Part shown: positions 55,889 through 63,921 of the stretch, piece by piece
Numbering within the stretch: the stretch's first letter is position 1
Layout of the letters: each line of letters begins with the position of its first letter
Source of the DNA: Catellatospora sp. KI3
GTDB taxonomy: Bacteria > Actinomycetota > Actinomycetes > Mycobacteriales > Micromonosporaceae
Reading direction: 5' to 3'
DNA length: 64,000 bases
Assembly (NCBI RefSeq): GCF_029948125.1
Contig: NZ_JASAMB010000009.1
Span: 1-64,000 of the forward strand
The notes under the pieces: model-generated
What the model was told of the DNA's origin: nothing
The model's input: the letters and a program-made list of their open reading frames with translations, nothing else
The model's database searches: none
Program-made: the position numbers and the translations under genes

Positions 55889-57238
55889 ATGACCACCGTG
55901 AACCAGATCATGGTGCCGTTCCACGGTGAGGGGTCGGGCACCGGCGAGCTGTCCTGGGGGCAGCGGGAGATCTGGGCGGCGATGCGGCGCCAGCAGTCGG
56001 CCATCCCGGTCGGCGGCTGCCTGCCGCTGCCGGACGGCACCACATTGGACGACATGGTGGCGGAGCTGCGCTTCAACATGAGCCGCCACCAGACGATGCG
56101 CACCCGGCTGGAGTTCGGCGCGGACGGGCGGCCGCGGCAGGTGGTGGCGGCCTCCGGTGAGATCGCCCTCGAGGTGGTGGACGCCGACGGCGCGGACCCG
56201 GCCGAGGTCGGCGAGCAGCTGCGGCAGCGCTACTGGACCACCGGGTACGACTATGCCGCCGAGTGGCCGCTGCGGATGGGCGTCGTGGTCAGCGGCGGCG
56301 TGCCGACCCACGTCGTGGTCGTCTTCCACCACCTGGTCAGCGACGGGTTCGGCAGTCTCGTGCTGATGACCGATCTGGCCGAGCGGGACCCGGCCACCGG
56401 CGCGGCCGGGTCGCCCCCGGCGCTGATGCAGCCGCTGGAGCAGGCCAGATGGCAGGCGACCCCGGCGGGCGTGCGGCAGCACGAGATGGCGATGCGGCAC
56501 TGGGAGGGGCTGCTGCGGGCCATACCGGCGCGCAGGTTCGCCGGCTCGGACGACCCGCGCGAGCCGCGCTACTGGGAGGGCGAGCTGATCTCGCCCGCGA
56601 TGCACGCGGCGGTGCGGATCATCGCGGCGCGGACCGCGACCGACTCGGGCGCGGTGCTGCTGGCGGCGTTCGCGGTGGTGCTGGCCAGGCTGACCGCGGT
56701 CAGCCCGGCGGTGGTCCGGACCGTGGTCAGCAACCGGTTCCGGCCGGGCCTGGCCAACGTCGTCAGCCCGGTCAACCAGACCAGCCTGTGCGTGCTCGAC
56801 GTCGCCGACGCGACCTTCGACGAGGTGGTACGCCGCACCCGCCAGCGCTCGATGGCCGCCTACAAGTACGCCTACTACGACCCGGAGCGGCTGTCCGAGC
56901 TGGTGGCGGGCGTGGAGCGGGAGCGGGGCGAGCCGCTGGACATCTCGTGCTTCTTCAACGACCGGCGGGTCCGCCACCGGGACGATTCGGGGCCGGTGCC
57001 GACCGCCGCGCAGGTCGAGGCGGCCGCCGACCGCACCGCGTTCCGCTGGCTGCGCCAGCAGGACCAGCCCTTCGAGCGGCTGTTCGTGCACGTCGAGGAC
57101 GAGCCGGACACGCTGGTGCTGACGGTCTGCGGCGACACCCGCCACGTGTCACCCGCCGACCTGCGCGCCTGCCTGACCGGTATGGCGGCGCTGGCGGTCG
57201 AGGCGGCGCTGGACCCGGCGACCCGGACCGGGGTCTGA
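55889..57238 (+). CDS. Stand-alone NRPS condensation-domain protein
   Basis: A 449-aa free-standing condensation/acyltransferase protein of the chloramphenicol-acetyltransferase fold. C1-like LSWGQREIWAAM is near residue 21. The catalytic motif FHHLVSDGFG (HHxxxDG) is near 146. VVSNRFRPGLANVVSPVNQT corresponds to the C5 region, and FNDRR then TLVLTVCGDTR to the C-terminal latch. No carrier domain is attached, so it must act in trans on a carrier protein or a soluble amine/alcohol. The A-T-R protein 8 kb upstream lacks exactly this domain. The convergent alpha/beta hydrolase ends 9 bp away. Confidence 0.9.
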   Translation: MTTVNQIMVPFHGEGSGTGELSWGQREIWAAMRRQQSAIPVGGCLPLPDGTTLDDMVAELRFNMSRHQTMRTRLEFGADGRPRQVVAASGEIALEVVDADGADPAEVGEQLRQRYWTTGYDYAAEWPLRMGVVVSGGVPTHVVVVFHHLVSDGFGSLVLMTDLAERDPATGAAGSPPALMQPLEQARWQATPAGVRQHEMAMRHWEGLLRAIPARRFAGSDDPREPRYWEGELISPAMHAAVRIIAARTATDSGAVLLAAFAVVLARLTAVSPAVVRTVVSNRFRPGLANVVSPVNQTSLCVLDVADATFDEVVRRTRQRSMAAYKYAYYDPERLSELVAGVERERGEPLDISCFFNDRRVRHRDDSGPVPTAAQVEAAADRTAFRWLRQQDQPFERLFVHVEDEPDTLVLTVCGDTRHVSPADLRACLTGMAALAVEAALDPATRTGV

Positions 57239-57247
57239 CCGGCCGGC

Positions 57248-58102
57248 TCAGCGCGCCACGGGTGTCCCGGCGTCGAGGAAGGCGCCCACCGGCGCGACGA
57301 TGCGCGGGTCGCCGAGGATCCGGCGGTGGCCGAGCCCGCTGGTGACCAGCAACCGCGATCCCGGGTACGCCGCGTGCAGGCGGCGGCCGTGGCCGACCTC
57401 CACCACGTCGTCGTCCTCGTCGTGGACGATCAGCAGCGGCACCGTCACCGCCGTCGGCTCGTACGTGCTGGAGAACCGCGTCCACAGGTCGGGCACGCCG
57501 ATGTCGCGGACCGACCGGGCGCGCAGGTGCTCGCTGAGCGACCGCCGCAGGCCCAGCTGCCGGGTGAACTCGGTGACCAGGTGGTCGAACTCGGCGGGGC
57601 CGCTGACCGCGACGAGCCGGTCCGCGCGCAGGCCGTTGCGCAGGGCGTGGAAGGCGCACGGGACCCCGAACGAGTGCGCGACGACCGCGGCGAAGCCGCC
57701 GTGCCGCTGCTGCAGCATCCGCATGATCCGCTCGTACTGCAGCAGGTTGGTCGAGGTGCCGCCGGAGGAGCCGTGGCCGGGGGCGTCGAAGGCGACCGGG
57801 CTGAATCCGCGATGGAGCAGGTCGGTGACCATGCCGGCGTACCGGGAGGCGCGCGAACTCCAGCCGTGCACCAGCAGCACCGGCCGCCGCCCGTCGCCCC
57901 AGGCGTAGGTGGCGACCGGCACGCCGTCGAAGTCGAGCTCGCCGACCGTGGCGGCGGCGTGGACGTCCTGCTCGCGCGGGTGGACCTGGGCGCGTCCGGT
58001 GGGGCGGAAGAAGAGCTTGTACGCGACGGCCCGGCCCAGTGGCGGGGCGAGCACGGCGGTGGCGTTCAGCAGCCGTCCGGTCAGGAGGATCGCAGCCTTC
58101 AT
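57248..58102 (-). CDS. Alpha/beta hydrolase, 284 aa
   Basis: A serine-hydrolase-fold protein. LLVHGWSSRASRYAGM carries the oxyanion loop, VVAHSFGVPCAF holds the nucleophile Ser in a GxSxG-like elbow (AHSFG), VHDEDDDVVEV the acid, and SGLGHRRIL the His. The N-terminal 25 residues are hydrophobic (LTGRLLNATAVLAPPLGRAVAY) and may associate with the membrane. Its promoter region holds an ACCGATCGGT palindrome. It could be a type-II thioesterase-like or esterase partner of the adjacent condensation protein, but it could equally be unrelated. Confidence 0.87.
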   Translation of the reverse strand: MKAAILLTGRLLNATAVLAPPLGRAVAYKLFFRPTGRAQVHPREQDVHAAATVGELDFDGVPVATYAWGDGRRPVLLVHGWSSRASRYAGMVTDLLHRGFSPVAFDAPGHGSSGGTSTNLLQYERIMRMLQQRHGGFAAVVAHSFGVPCAFHALRNGLRADRLVAVSGPAEFDHLVTEFTRQLGLRRSLSEHLRARSVRDIGVPDLWTRFSSTYEPTAVTVPLLIVHDEDDDVVEVGHGRRLHAAYPGSRLLVTSGLGHRRILGDPRIVAPVGAFLDAGTPVAR

Positions 58103-58123
58103 GTCGGCAGGCTAGCAATAAAT

Positions 58124-58145
58124 AAGACCGACCGATCGGTTAGTT
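58124..58145 (-). promoter_or_regulatory. TetR-type operator-like palindrome
   Basis: AAGACCGACCGATCGGTTAG contains the perfect core ACCGATCGGT (58131-58140), with a second GACCG half on one side. It lies about 30 bp upstream of the alpha/beta hydrolase ATG. The form is typical of TetR-family operators. No TetR gene is in the window. Confidence 0.55.
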
Positions 58146-58194
58146 ATCTCACAGCCCCGCCGGAGCGACGCCCCGGCGGGACTGCGGCCGGACC

Positions 58195-58959
58195 TCATGC
58201 CTGGCGGGTCGGCAGCACGACGATCTGGCGCAGGTTGACGTGCCGGGGGCGGCTCACCGCGTACGCGACCACGTCGGCGACCTCGGTCGCGGACAGTCCG
58301 CCCAGGACCTCGAGCATGCTGCTGAGCTGCGCCGACAACTCCGCGTTGTCGATATGGCCGCCGAGTTCGGTGTCGGTCAGGCCAGGCTCGATGTTGGTGA
58401 CGCGGACGTCGCGCGGTCCGAACTCGGTCCGCAGCCCGGTCGACAGGTGCGTCAGCGCCGCCTTGGTCGCTCCGTAGACGGCGTAGTTCGGAAAGGCCAC
58501 GTGCGCGCCGATGGAGGAGATGTTCACCAGATCGGCGGGCTGGCCGGCAGCCGCCGCCGCCAGCAGGTCCGCGGAGAAGGCCCGCACGACGCGCAGCACC
58601 CCGGAGACGTTGGTGTCGAGCATCCGCAGCCACTCGTCCTCCCGACCGTGGTCGACCGGGTTGGGCAGCATGACCCCGGCCGCGTTGACGACCAGGTCCA
58701 CCCGCCCGTACGCGCGGCGTACCGCGTCGGCGGCCGCGGCCACCGCGGCGCCGTCGGTGACATCGGTGGCCACGGCGACGGCCTGGCCGCCGTCAGCGAC
58801 GATCTTGTCGGCCAGGCCGGTGATCCGGTCCGCCCGGCGGGCCAGCAGCGCCACCCGGGCACCCGAGGCGGCCAGGAGCTGCGCGGTCGCGGCGCCCATG
58901 CCGCTGGCGGCTCCGGTGACGACGGCGGTGCGGGTGGTCAGGTTCTCGAAGACTGTCAT
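58195..58959 (-). CDS. Short-chain dehydrogenase/reductase
   Basis: A 254-aa classical SDR. The NADP loop is VVTGAASGMGAATAQLL near residue 15, ATDVTD and VNAAGVMLPNP (NAAG) follow, the catalytic Ser is in ISSIGAHV and the YGATK Tyr-Lys pair lies in YAVYGATKAALTHLS. IEPGLTDTELG follows. The ATG 58959 lies six bases after CAGGCT. It is divergent from the helix-turn-helix gene at 59062, a frequent arrangement for SDR genes controlled by MmyB-type regulators. Confidence 0.93.
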   Translation of the reverse strand: MTVFENLTTRTAVVTGAASGMGAATAQLLAASGARVALLARRADRITGLADKIVADGGQAVAVATDVTDGAAVAAAADAVRRAYGRVDLVVNAAGVMLPNPVDHGREDEWLRMLDTNVSGVLRVVRAFSADLLAAAAAGQPADLVNISSIGAHVAFPNYAVYGATKAALTHLSTGLRTEFGPRDVRVTNIEPGLTDTELGGHIDNAELSAQLSSMLEVLGGLSATEVADVVAYAVSRPRHVNLRQIVVLPTRQA

Positions 58960-59061
58960 GCCGTCAGCCTGCGGCGGTTCTCCCGGGCGACCCAGGGCTG
59001 TGCGCAACCTGGGTCTGGCAGTACCAGGATGCGCCTGCGCCGTCGGGGCAGACTGGTCGGC

Positions 59062-59955
59062 GTGCCCCAGCAGAACGGTCCCCAGGATATCGGCGAGTTC
59101 CTGCGCACGCGCCGCGCCCGGATCAGCCCGGCGCAGGCCGGGCTGCCCGAGTACGGGCGGCGGCGCGTGGCGGGTCTGCGCCGGGAGGAGATCGCCCAGC
59201 TCGCCGGGGTGAGCGTGGACTACTACACCCGGCTGGAGCAGGGGCGCGGCACCGGGGTCTCCGACGCGGTCCTAGACGCGATCGCCCGGGTGCTTCGGCT
59301 GGACGACACCGAGCACGACCACCTGCGCAACCTCGCCCGACCGGCCCGCCCCACGCCGGGTCCGGCCCGGCCGCCGAAGCTGCGCCGGGAACTGGTCCGG
59401 ATGCTGGAGCTGATGACGGCCGTGCCCGCGTTCGTGCTCGGCCGCCGCATGGACGTGCTCGCCTGGAACGCGCTGGCCGACGCGATCGCCGGGTTCGGCG
59501 CCATGCCCGCGCAGCGGCGCAACGTGGCGTACCAGACGTTCCTGAACCCGCACACCCGCACGCGCTACCGGGACTGGCCGGCCGTGGCCGCCGAGACCGT
59601 GGCCCACCTGCGCCGCGATGCCGGACGGCACCCCGGTGACGAGCGGCTCGCGGCGCTGGTGGGGCTGCTGTCCGTACGGGATCCGGTGTTCGCCCAGCTG
59701 TGGGCCGCGCACGGGGTCAAGGAGAAGGCCCACGGGCGCAAACTGCTGCGCCACCCCGTCGTCGGGGACCTGGACTTCGCGTACGAGACGTTCGCCCTGC
59801 CCGGCGACCCCGGCCAGTTTCTGGTGACGTACGTGGCCGAGGCCGGTTCACCCACCGAGGAGCGGCTGCGGGTGCTCGGCAGCTGGGCGGCCTCGCAGCC
59901 GGCAGGGCTATCCTCCCCCGATGACGCACGAACCCGAGCTGACCTCGCCGGTTGA
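59062..59955 (+). CDS. XRE-family regulator with MmyB-like ligand domain
   Basis: A 297-aa transcriptional regulator. The N-terminal helix-turn-helix (about 10-75: FLRTRRARISPAQAGL, then REEIAQLAGVSVDYYTRLEQGRG) is followed by a MmyB-like PAS-type ligand-binding domain (about 100-270) with PAFVLGRRMDVLAWNALADAI. These proteins usually sit divergent from the SDR or oxidoreductase they regulate, as here with the SDR at 58195. GTG 59062 is preferred because the protein then starts directly before the HTH; ATG 59029 is an alternative. The 3' end overlaps the next gene by 35 bp. Confidence 0.9.
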   Translation: MPQQNGPQDIGEFLRTRRARISPAQAGLPEYGRRRVAGLRREEIAQLAGVSVDYYTRLEQGRGTGVSDAVLDAIARVLRLDDTEHDHLRNLARPARPTPGPARPPKLRRELVRMLELMTAVPAFVLGRRMDVLAWNALADAIAGFGAMPAQRRNVAYQTFLNPHTRTRYRDWPAVAAETVAHLRRDAGRHPGDERLAALVGLLSVRDPVFAQLWAAHGVKEKAHGRKLLRHPVVGDLDFAYETFALPGDPGQFLVTYVAEAGSPTEERLRVLGSWAASQPAGLSSPDDARTRADLAG

Positions 59956-60901
59956 CCTGTGCCTGCCCGACGGCCGGCTCAACCCGGCCGCCGTCGGCTG
60001 GACCCGCCGCCCGCTGCACACGGCCAACCTGCGCGGCTGGGGCCGGGCCAAGCGCTGGGAGTACTGGGGCATCGTCACGCCCGCGCACATCATCGGGCTC
60101 GTCGCGTCATCGCTGGACTACGCCGGAGTGCACAGCGTGTACGTGCTGGACCGGGCCACCGGGCAGGAGAGCGCCACCGAGGCGGTCGTGCCGCTGGCCC
60201 GCGCGGTCGTGCTGCCGCCCCGCAGCGGCGCGGGCGAGGTGTCGGTACGCGGTGGCGGGCTGGAGATCAGGATCGGGCAGCGCCCCGACGGCACCGTGAT
60301 CCACGCGACCGGGCGCGGGGTGCGGCTCGACGTGGCGGTGCCGCTGCCCGCCGGGCACGAGTCGCTGGGTGTGGTCGTGCCGTGGAGCAGCACGCGGTTC
60401 CAGTACACGGTCAAGGATCTCGGCCGTCCGGTCCACGGCGAGCTGGAGCTGCACGGGCGCCGCCACGAGATCGGCGGGCCGGACGCGTTCGCGGTGCTGG
60501 ACCACGGGCGGGGCAAGTGGCCATACGCCATGACGTGGAACTGGGCCGCCGGGGCCGCGCCCGGCCGGGCGATCCAGCTGGGCGGCAAGTGGACCGACGG
60601 CACCGGCATGACCGAGAACGCCCTGTTCGTCGGGGGTCGCCTGCACAAGATCGGTGCCGAGCTGCGCTGGAGCTACGACCGGTCCGACTGGCTGCGGCCG
60701 TGGCGGATCAGCGGCGACCGGGTCGAGGCGGAGTTCCACCCGTTCCACGAGAAGGTCTCCCGGACGAACCTCGGTGTCGTGGCCAACGAGACGCACCAGT
60801 GCTTCGGCCACTTCACCGGCTGGGCCGCGACCGGCGACGGGGGCCGCACCAGCCTCGACGGCCTGGTCGGCTGGGCTGAAGAGGCCCGCAACCGCTGGTA
60901 G
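59921..60901 (+). CDS. DUF2804-family protein
   Basis: A 326-aa soluble, Trp-rich, beta-strand-rich protein of the DUF2804 group. Motifs include GRAKRWEYWGIVTP, FQYTVKDLGRPVHGEL, DHGRGKWPYAMTWNWAAG and TGMTENALFVGGRLHKIG. The fold is thought to be lipocalin-like with lipid or hydrophobic ligand binding; no enzymatic role is proven. The ATG is leaderless by pattern (TATCCT at 59909-59914, six bases), so its promoter lies within the end of the regulator gene. A GGGGCCC-like repeat follows the stop. Confidence 0.83.
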   Translation: MTHEPELTSPVDLCLPDGRLNPAAVGWTRRPLHTANLRGWGRAKRWEYWGIVTPAHIIGLVASSLDYAGVHSVYVLDRATGQESATEAVVPLARAVVLPPRSGAGEVSVRGGGLEIRIGQRPDGTVIHATGRGVRLDVAVPLPAGHESLGVVVPWSSTRFQYTVKDLGRPVHGELELHGRRHEIGGPDAFAVLDHGRGKWPYAMTWNWAAGAAPGRAIQLGGKWTDGTGMTENALFVGGRLHKIGAELRWSYDRSDWLRPWRISGDRVEAEFHPFHEKVSRTNLGVVANETHQCFGHFTGWAATGDGGRTSLDGLVGWAEEARNRW

Positions 60902-60914
60902 CGATCAGTGTCTC

Positions 60915-60965
60915 GATAAGAAGGGTCCCTTCTTCTACGCAGAACGATAAGAAGGGACCCTTCCT
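60915..60965. repeat. GGGGCCC-family palindromic repeat, copy 4 (variant)
   Basis: CGATAAGAAGGGTCCCTTCTT, then CTACGCAGAA, then CGATAAGAAGGGACCCTTCC. The central GGGGCCC is changed to GGGTCCC in one arm and GGGACCC in the other: a compensated change that keeps the pairing between arms. It lies between convergent genes. Confidence 0.85.
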
Positions 60966-60974
60966 TGCGATGGG

Positions 60975-61715
60975 TCAGTGCGGTGGGCGCTGGCCGAGGG
61001 CACCGGCTGCCTCGGCGGCGCTGCAGCTCATCTCGCCCGGCTGCAGCTGCGCCGAGTCCGGTCGCCAGACCTCTGGCTTGCCGCCTTGGGCGGTGTCGAG
61101 GCGGGCCAGGCGGCAGTCGAACGAGGACCGGTCGAGGTCGACGGCGCGCAGCGCCAGACCCACCGTCGCGCCCCTCGTGACGGTCTCCACCGTGATCCGC
61201 GGATCCAGGCCGAGCTCGGCCACCGCCGCCCGCGCCGCCGCCTCGTCGGAGACCCCGGTCAGTGCCTTCGCGATCACGTCGGGGTCGGGCAGCCGCGCCG
61301 GCGGGGGCAGCGGCTGGTAGGTGACCGGGGGACCGGCGGGGCAGTCCACGGACTCGGGCGGCGCGGCTTCGTACAGCGTGATCTCGATGGTGTAGCAGAA
61401 GTCGTAGTCGGCCGTGGTGGTGCCGCCGCCGAACCCGTCCCGCTGCTCGCCGGTGCCGGTCACCTTGACCGTGAGCGTCACGCCGCCCACGGCGTCCTTT
61501 CCGGTCACCCTGAGCAGGGTCAGGTCCTTGCGCTCGGCGGCCCGGCGGCCGAACTGCTCCGCCGTCCAGTTGGCGTTGCGCGTGCCGTGCACGGCGGTGC
61601 CGATACCGGCCGCCTTGTGCCGCGCGTCTTCTTCCGCCAGGTCCTCCAGCGACGACGCGCAGCCGCCGAGCAGCAGCGCCGTCGCCAGGCCCGCGGTGAA
61701 AGCTCCCCGTTTCAT
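60975..61715 (-). CDS. Predicted lipoprotein, 246 aa
   Basis: An exported lipoprotein. The n-region is MKRGAFTAG, the hydrophobic core LATALLLGG, and the lipobox LGGC places the lipidated Cys at residue 19. The mature part has three further Cys (DFCYTIEI, VDCPAGP and FDCRLA), a Pro-rich stretch YQPLPPPARLPDPD, and a C-terminal SCSAAEAAG. No family was recognised. ATG 61715 is chosen to start the signal peptide directly; upstream in-frame codons add an unlikely Arg/Pro leader. Confidence 0.82.
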   Translation of the reverse strand: MKRGAFTAGLATALLLGGCASSLEDLAEEDARHKAAGIGTAVHGTRNANWTAEQFGRRAAERKDLTLLRVTGKDAVGGVTLTVKVTGTGEQRDGFGGGTTTADYDFCYTIEITLYEAAPPESVDCPAGPPVTYQPLPPPARLPDPDVIAKALTGVSDEAAARAAVAELGLDPRITVETVTRGATVGLALRAVDLDRSSFDCRLARLDTAQGGKPEVWRPDSAQLQPGEMSCSAAEAAGALGQRPPH

Positions 61716-61802
61716 GACGGCAAGCCTCGCAGGCGCCTGACGGCCGCACATGCGCTGCGCTACTCAGGTCGAGATGAGTATGCCGGGTGCGGACGGCGGG
61801 TG

Positions 61803-62171
61803 TCAGCCGCGCTGGAGCGCCTCGCCCCAGATGTTGATCGTCGTGGTGAAGGAGCCGGGGGTGTGGGCCGTGATGACGACCGCGATCGGGATGAAGCTGT
61901 CTCCGGCGTACTCCGGCGTCGCCGTGTACCGGGTGACGGTGCCGTCGGCGACCAGCGGCCGCACGACGCCGAGGTCGATCTGCTGCTTGACCTCGGCGAT
62001 ACCGACGGGCACGTAGACGAGGTTCGGCGGGATGTCGCTGCCGCCGAACTCCGGCGGCAGCAGGAGCAGCTTCTCCAGCGAGCCCTCGGCGGCGAGCGCG
62101 GCCGCCGCCGACTCGGAGGTGATGTCGGAGAAGTCGGGCCCGTGCGGCTTCTTGCGGCGCAGTCCGAACAT
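61803..62171 (-). CDS. Hypothetical protein, 122 aa
   Basis: A soluble protein of unknown function. It has a basic start (MFGLRRKKPHGPDFSDITSE), a segment EKLLLLPPEFGGSDIPPNLV and a beta-rich C-terminal half (FIPIAVVITAHTPGSFTTTI, then NIWGE). ATG 62171 has AAGGGGA seven bases upstream; ATG 62198 would add MPADEGDDA. It diverges from the Sel1-like gene. Confidence 0.68.
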   Translation of the reverse strand: MFGLRRKKPHGPDFSDITSESAAAALAAEGSLEKLLLLPPEFGGSDIPPNLVYVPVGIAEVKQQIDLGVVRPLVADGTVTRYTATPEYAGDSFIPIAVVITAHTPGSFTTTINIWGEALQRG

Positions 62172-62365
62172 GGCGTCGTCCCCTTCGTCGGCGGGCATGA
62201 TCGCGAGAGTTTAGCGGACACCGCTGAAGCGTTTGACCGCGCGAACTTTAGTTTGCCGATGCGTCGAATGCGCGTAGTTCGGCGCCGATGCGGTCTGGCC
62301 GCGCCTGGTGCGGCCGCACTAGGCTGATCGTGACAGGTCCGAAGTGGGCGTAGACGAGGAGTTTC

Positions 62366-62950
62366 ATGGACGCGGCGATGCTGCTGACCACCGTTATGAT
62401 CTTCGGCGGCCCGGTCATCTGGTGGATTCTGCGCCGGACCGCGCGGTATCCCAGCCCGGCCGCCGCCAACGTCAGCTCGCTGGCCATGAAGCTGAGCCTG
62501 CTCCTGTATGTCGTGGCCGGACTGACGCTGTTCCTGTCCGGCGTGTACAGCGTGGGCAACACCGTCGGCAGCGCGATCTGGCTGCTCGCCGGACTCCTCG
62601 CCCTGTGGGCGACGACGCGGTGGCGGCTCGGGCTCCCGGCGATCATCGACCGCTGGTCGGCCGCGCGGGAGGCGTCCCTGCGGGCGGACGCGTCGGCGGG
62701 CAACAACCAGGCGGCGTACCTGCTGGGGATGGGGCTGAAGCTGCGCGGCGAGCGCGAGGAGGCCCGCCGGTGGCTGCAGCAGGCCGCCGAGGCCGGGCTG
62801 GTCGGCGCCCAGTGGGACCTGGCGCGGCTGGTCGACGAGATGGACGGCGCGGCGGCGGCCAAGCCGTGGTTCCAGGCCGCCGCGGACGCGGGGCACCCCG
62901 GCGCGCGCCACCTGCTGCGCCCAGGCGGCGCGTACGACACCGCGAACTGA
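62366..62950 (+). CDS. Membrane protein with Sel1-like repeats
   Basis: A 194-aa protein. Three predicted membrane segments (about 4-22, 40-60 and 64-82) precede a soluble C-terminal part with two Sel1-like/TPR units: NNQAAYLLGMGLKLRGEREE, then ARRWLQQAAEAGLVGAQWDL, then AKPWFQAAADAGHPGARHLL. Sel1 repeats mediate protein contacts. A GAGGAG site precedes the ATG. A textbook terminator follows. Confidence 0.82.
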   Translation: MDAAMLLTTVMIFGGPVIWWILRRTARYPSPAAANVSSLAMKLSLLLYVVAGLTLFLSGVYSVGNTVGSAIWLLAGLLALWATTRWRLGLPAIIDRWSAAREASLRADASAGNNQAAYLLGMGLKLRGEREEARRWLQQAAEAGLVGAQWDLARLVDEMDGAAAAKPWFQAAADAGHPGARHLLRPGGAYDTAN

Positions 62951-62962
62951 CCCGCGACCCCG

Positions 62963-62998
62963 AGCAGGTGCCGGCCCGCAGGCCGGCACCTGCTTTTT
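62963..62998 (+). terminator. Rho-independent terminator with T-run
   Basis: AGCAGGTGCCGGCC pairs with GGCCGGCACCTGCT around a short CGCA loop and is followed by TTTTT. It is the only hairpin in the window with a clear U-tract. Confidence 0.93.
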
Positions 62999-63055
62999 CG
63001 TGGGGCCGGGTCCGGTGGGCGAAAGTGACCTCCGTCATGGGGCCCTCCGGTATCC

Positions 63056-63107
63056 TTGACTCGGATACAAAACATCCGAGTAACATCTCGGACATAACTA
63101 GTCCGAG
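63056..63107 (+). promoter_or_regulatory. Promoter covered by two palindromic operators
   Basis: ACTCGGAT-N7-ATCCGAGT (63059-63081) and CTCGGAC-N7-GTCCGAG (63087-63107) are perfect inverted repeats with centres 27 bp apart. TTGACT (63056-63061) and TAACAT (63081-63086) form a promoter with 19-bp spacing, so the first site spans the spacer and the second follows the -10. This is typical of repression by a TetR, MarR or HxlR dimer pair. Confidence 0.78.
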
Positions 63108-63126
63108 TTTCCGGAGGAAGCTGACC

Positions 63127-63882
63127 ATGAAGATCGTCATCATCGGGGGCACCGGCCTGATCGGCACCAAGCTGGGTGCGCTGCTGCGGGCCGACGGCCA
63201 CGAGGTCGTCCCGGCCTCGCCGAGCACCGGCGTCGACATCATCGCCGGTACGGGCCTGGCCGAGGTGCTGACCGGGGCCGACGTCGTCGTCGACGTCACC
63301 AACTCGCCGTCGTTCGAGGAGAAGGCCGTGCTCGACTTCTTCCGGACCGCCGGGCGCAACCTGCTCGCCGCCGAGGCCGCCGCGGGCGTCCGGCACCACG
63401 TCGTGCTGTCCATCGTCAACGCCGAACGCAACCCCGACAGCGGCTACATGCGCGCCAAGGTCGCCCAGGAGGAGCTGGTCAAGGCCGGGACGGTGCCGTA
63501 CACGATCGTGCGGGCCACGCAGTTCCTCGAGTTCGCGGGCGCGATCGCGGCCACGGCCGCCCAGGGGGACACGATCACGCTGCCCCCCGCCGCGATGCAG
63601 CCCATCGCCGCCGACGACGTCGCCGCCGCGCTGGCCTGGGCCGTCGAGCAGCCGCCCGCCGACGGCAGCATCGACATCGCCGGTCCGGAGAAGCTGGGCC
63701 AGGACGAGTTCGTACGGCGCTACCTCGCCGCCGTGCACGACCCCCGCAAGGTGGTCACCGACCCGGATGCGCGCTACTTCGGCGCGCTGCTCGACGACTC
63801 GTCCCTGGTCCCGCTCGGCCAGGCGCGCCTGGGCCGGATCAGCCTCGCGGACTGGCTCGCCACCCAGGACACCGCGGCCTGA
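63127..63882 (+). CDS. NAD(P)-binding NmrA-like oxidoreductase
   Basis: A 251-aa atypical SDR. The cofactor loop is IIGGTGLIGTKLGALL at residues 5-20, followed by the DVVVDVTNSPSFEEKAVLDFF region and VVLSIVNAERNPDSGYMRAKVAQEELVK (YMRAK in the Tyr-Lys position). VRATQFLEFAGAIA and the terminal IDIAGPEKLGQDEFVRRYL fit NmrA/NAD(P)H-quinone-reductase-like members that bind NADPH and sense redox or electrophile state. GGAGGAAG lies before ATG 63127. It sits behind a double operator, so expression is probably inducible. Confidence 0.9.
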   Translation: MKIVIIGGTGLIGTKLGALLRADGHEVVPASPSTGVDIIAGTGLAEVLTGADVVVDVTNSPSFEEKAVLDFFRTAGRNLLAAEAAAGVRHHVVLSIVNAERNPDSGYMRAKVAQEELVKAGTVPYTIVRATQFLEFAGAIAATAAQGDTITLPPAAMQPIAADDVAAALAWAVEQPPADGSIDIAGPEKLGQDEFVRRYLAAVHDPRKVVTDPDARYFGALLDDSSLVPLGQARLGRISLADWLATQDTAA

Positions 63883-63895
63883 ACCGGTGCCGCCG

Positions 63896-63921
63896 CCCGT
63901 GCGCGCGGCGCCGCGCACGGG
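63896..63921 (+). terminator. Terminator hairpin at the window end
   Basis: CCCGTGCGCG and CGCGCACGGG form a perfect 10-bp stem with a 6-base loop, 13 bp after the NmrA-like gene. The remaining 79 bases to 64000 show no gene start. Confidence 0.75.
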
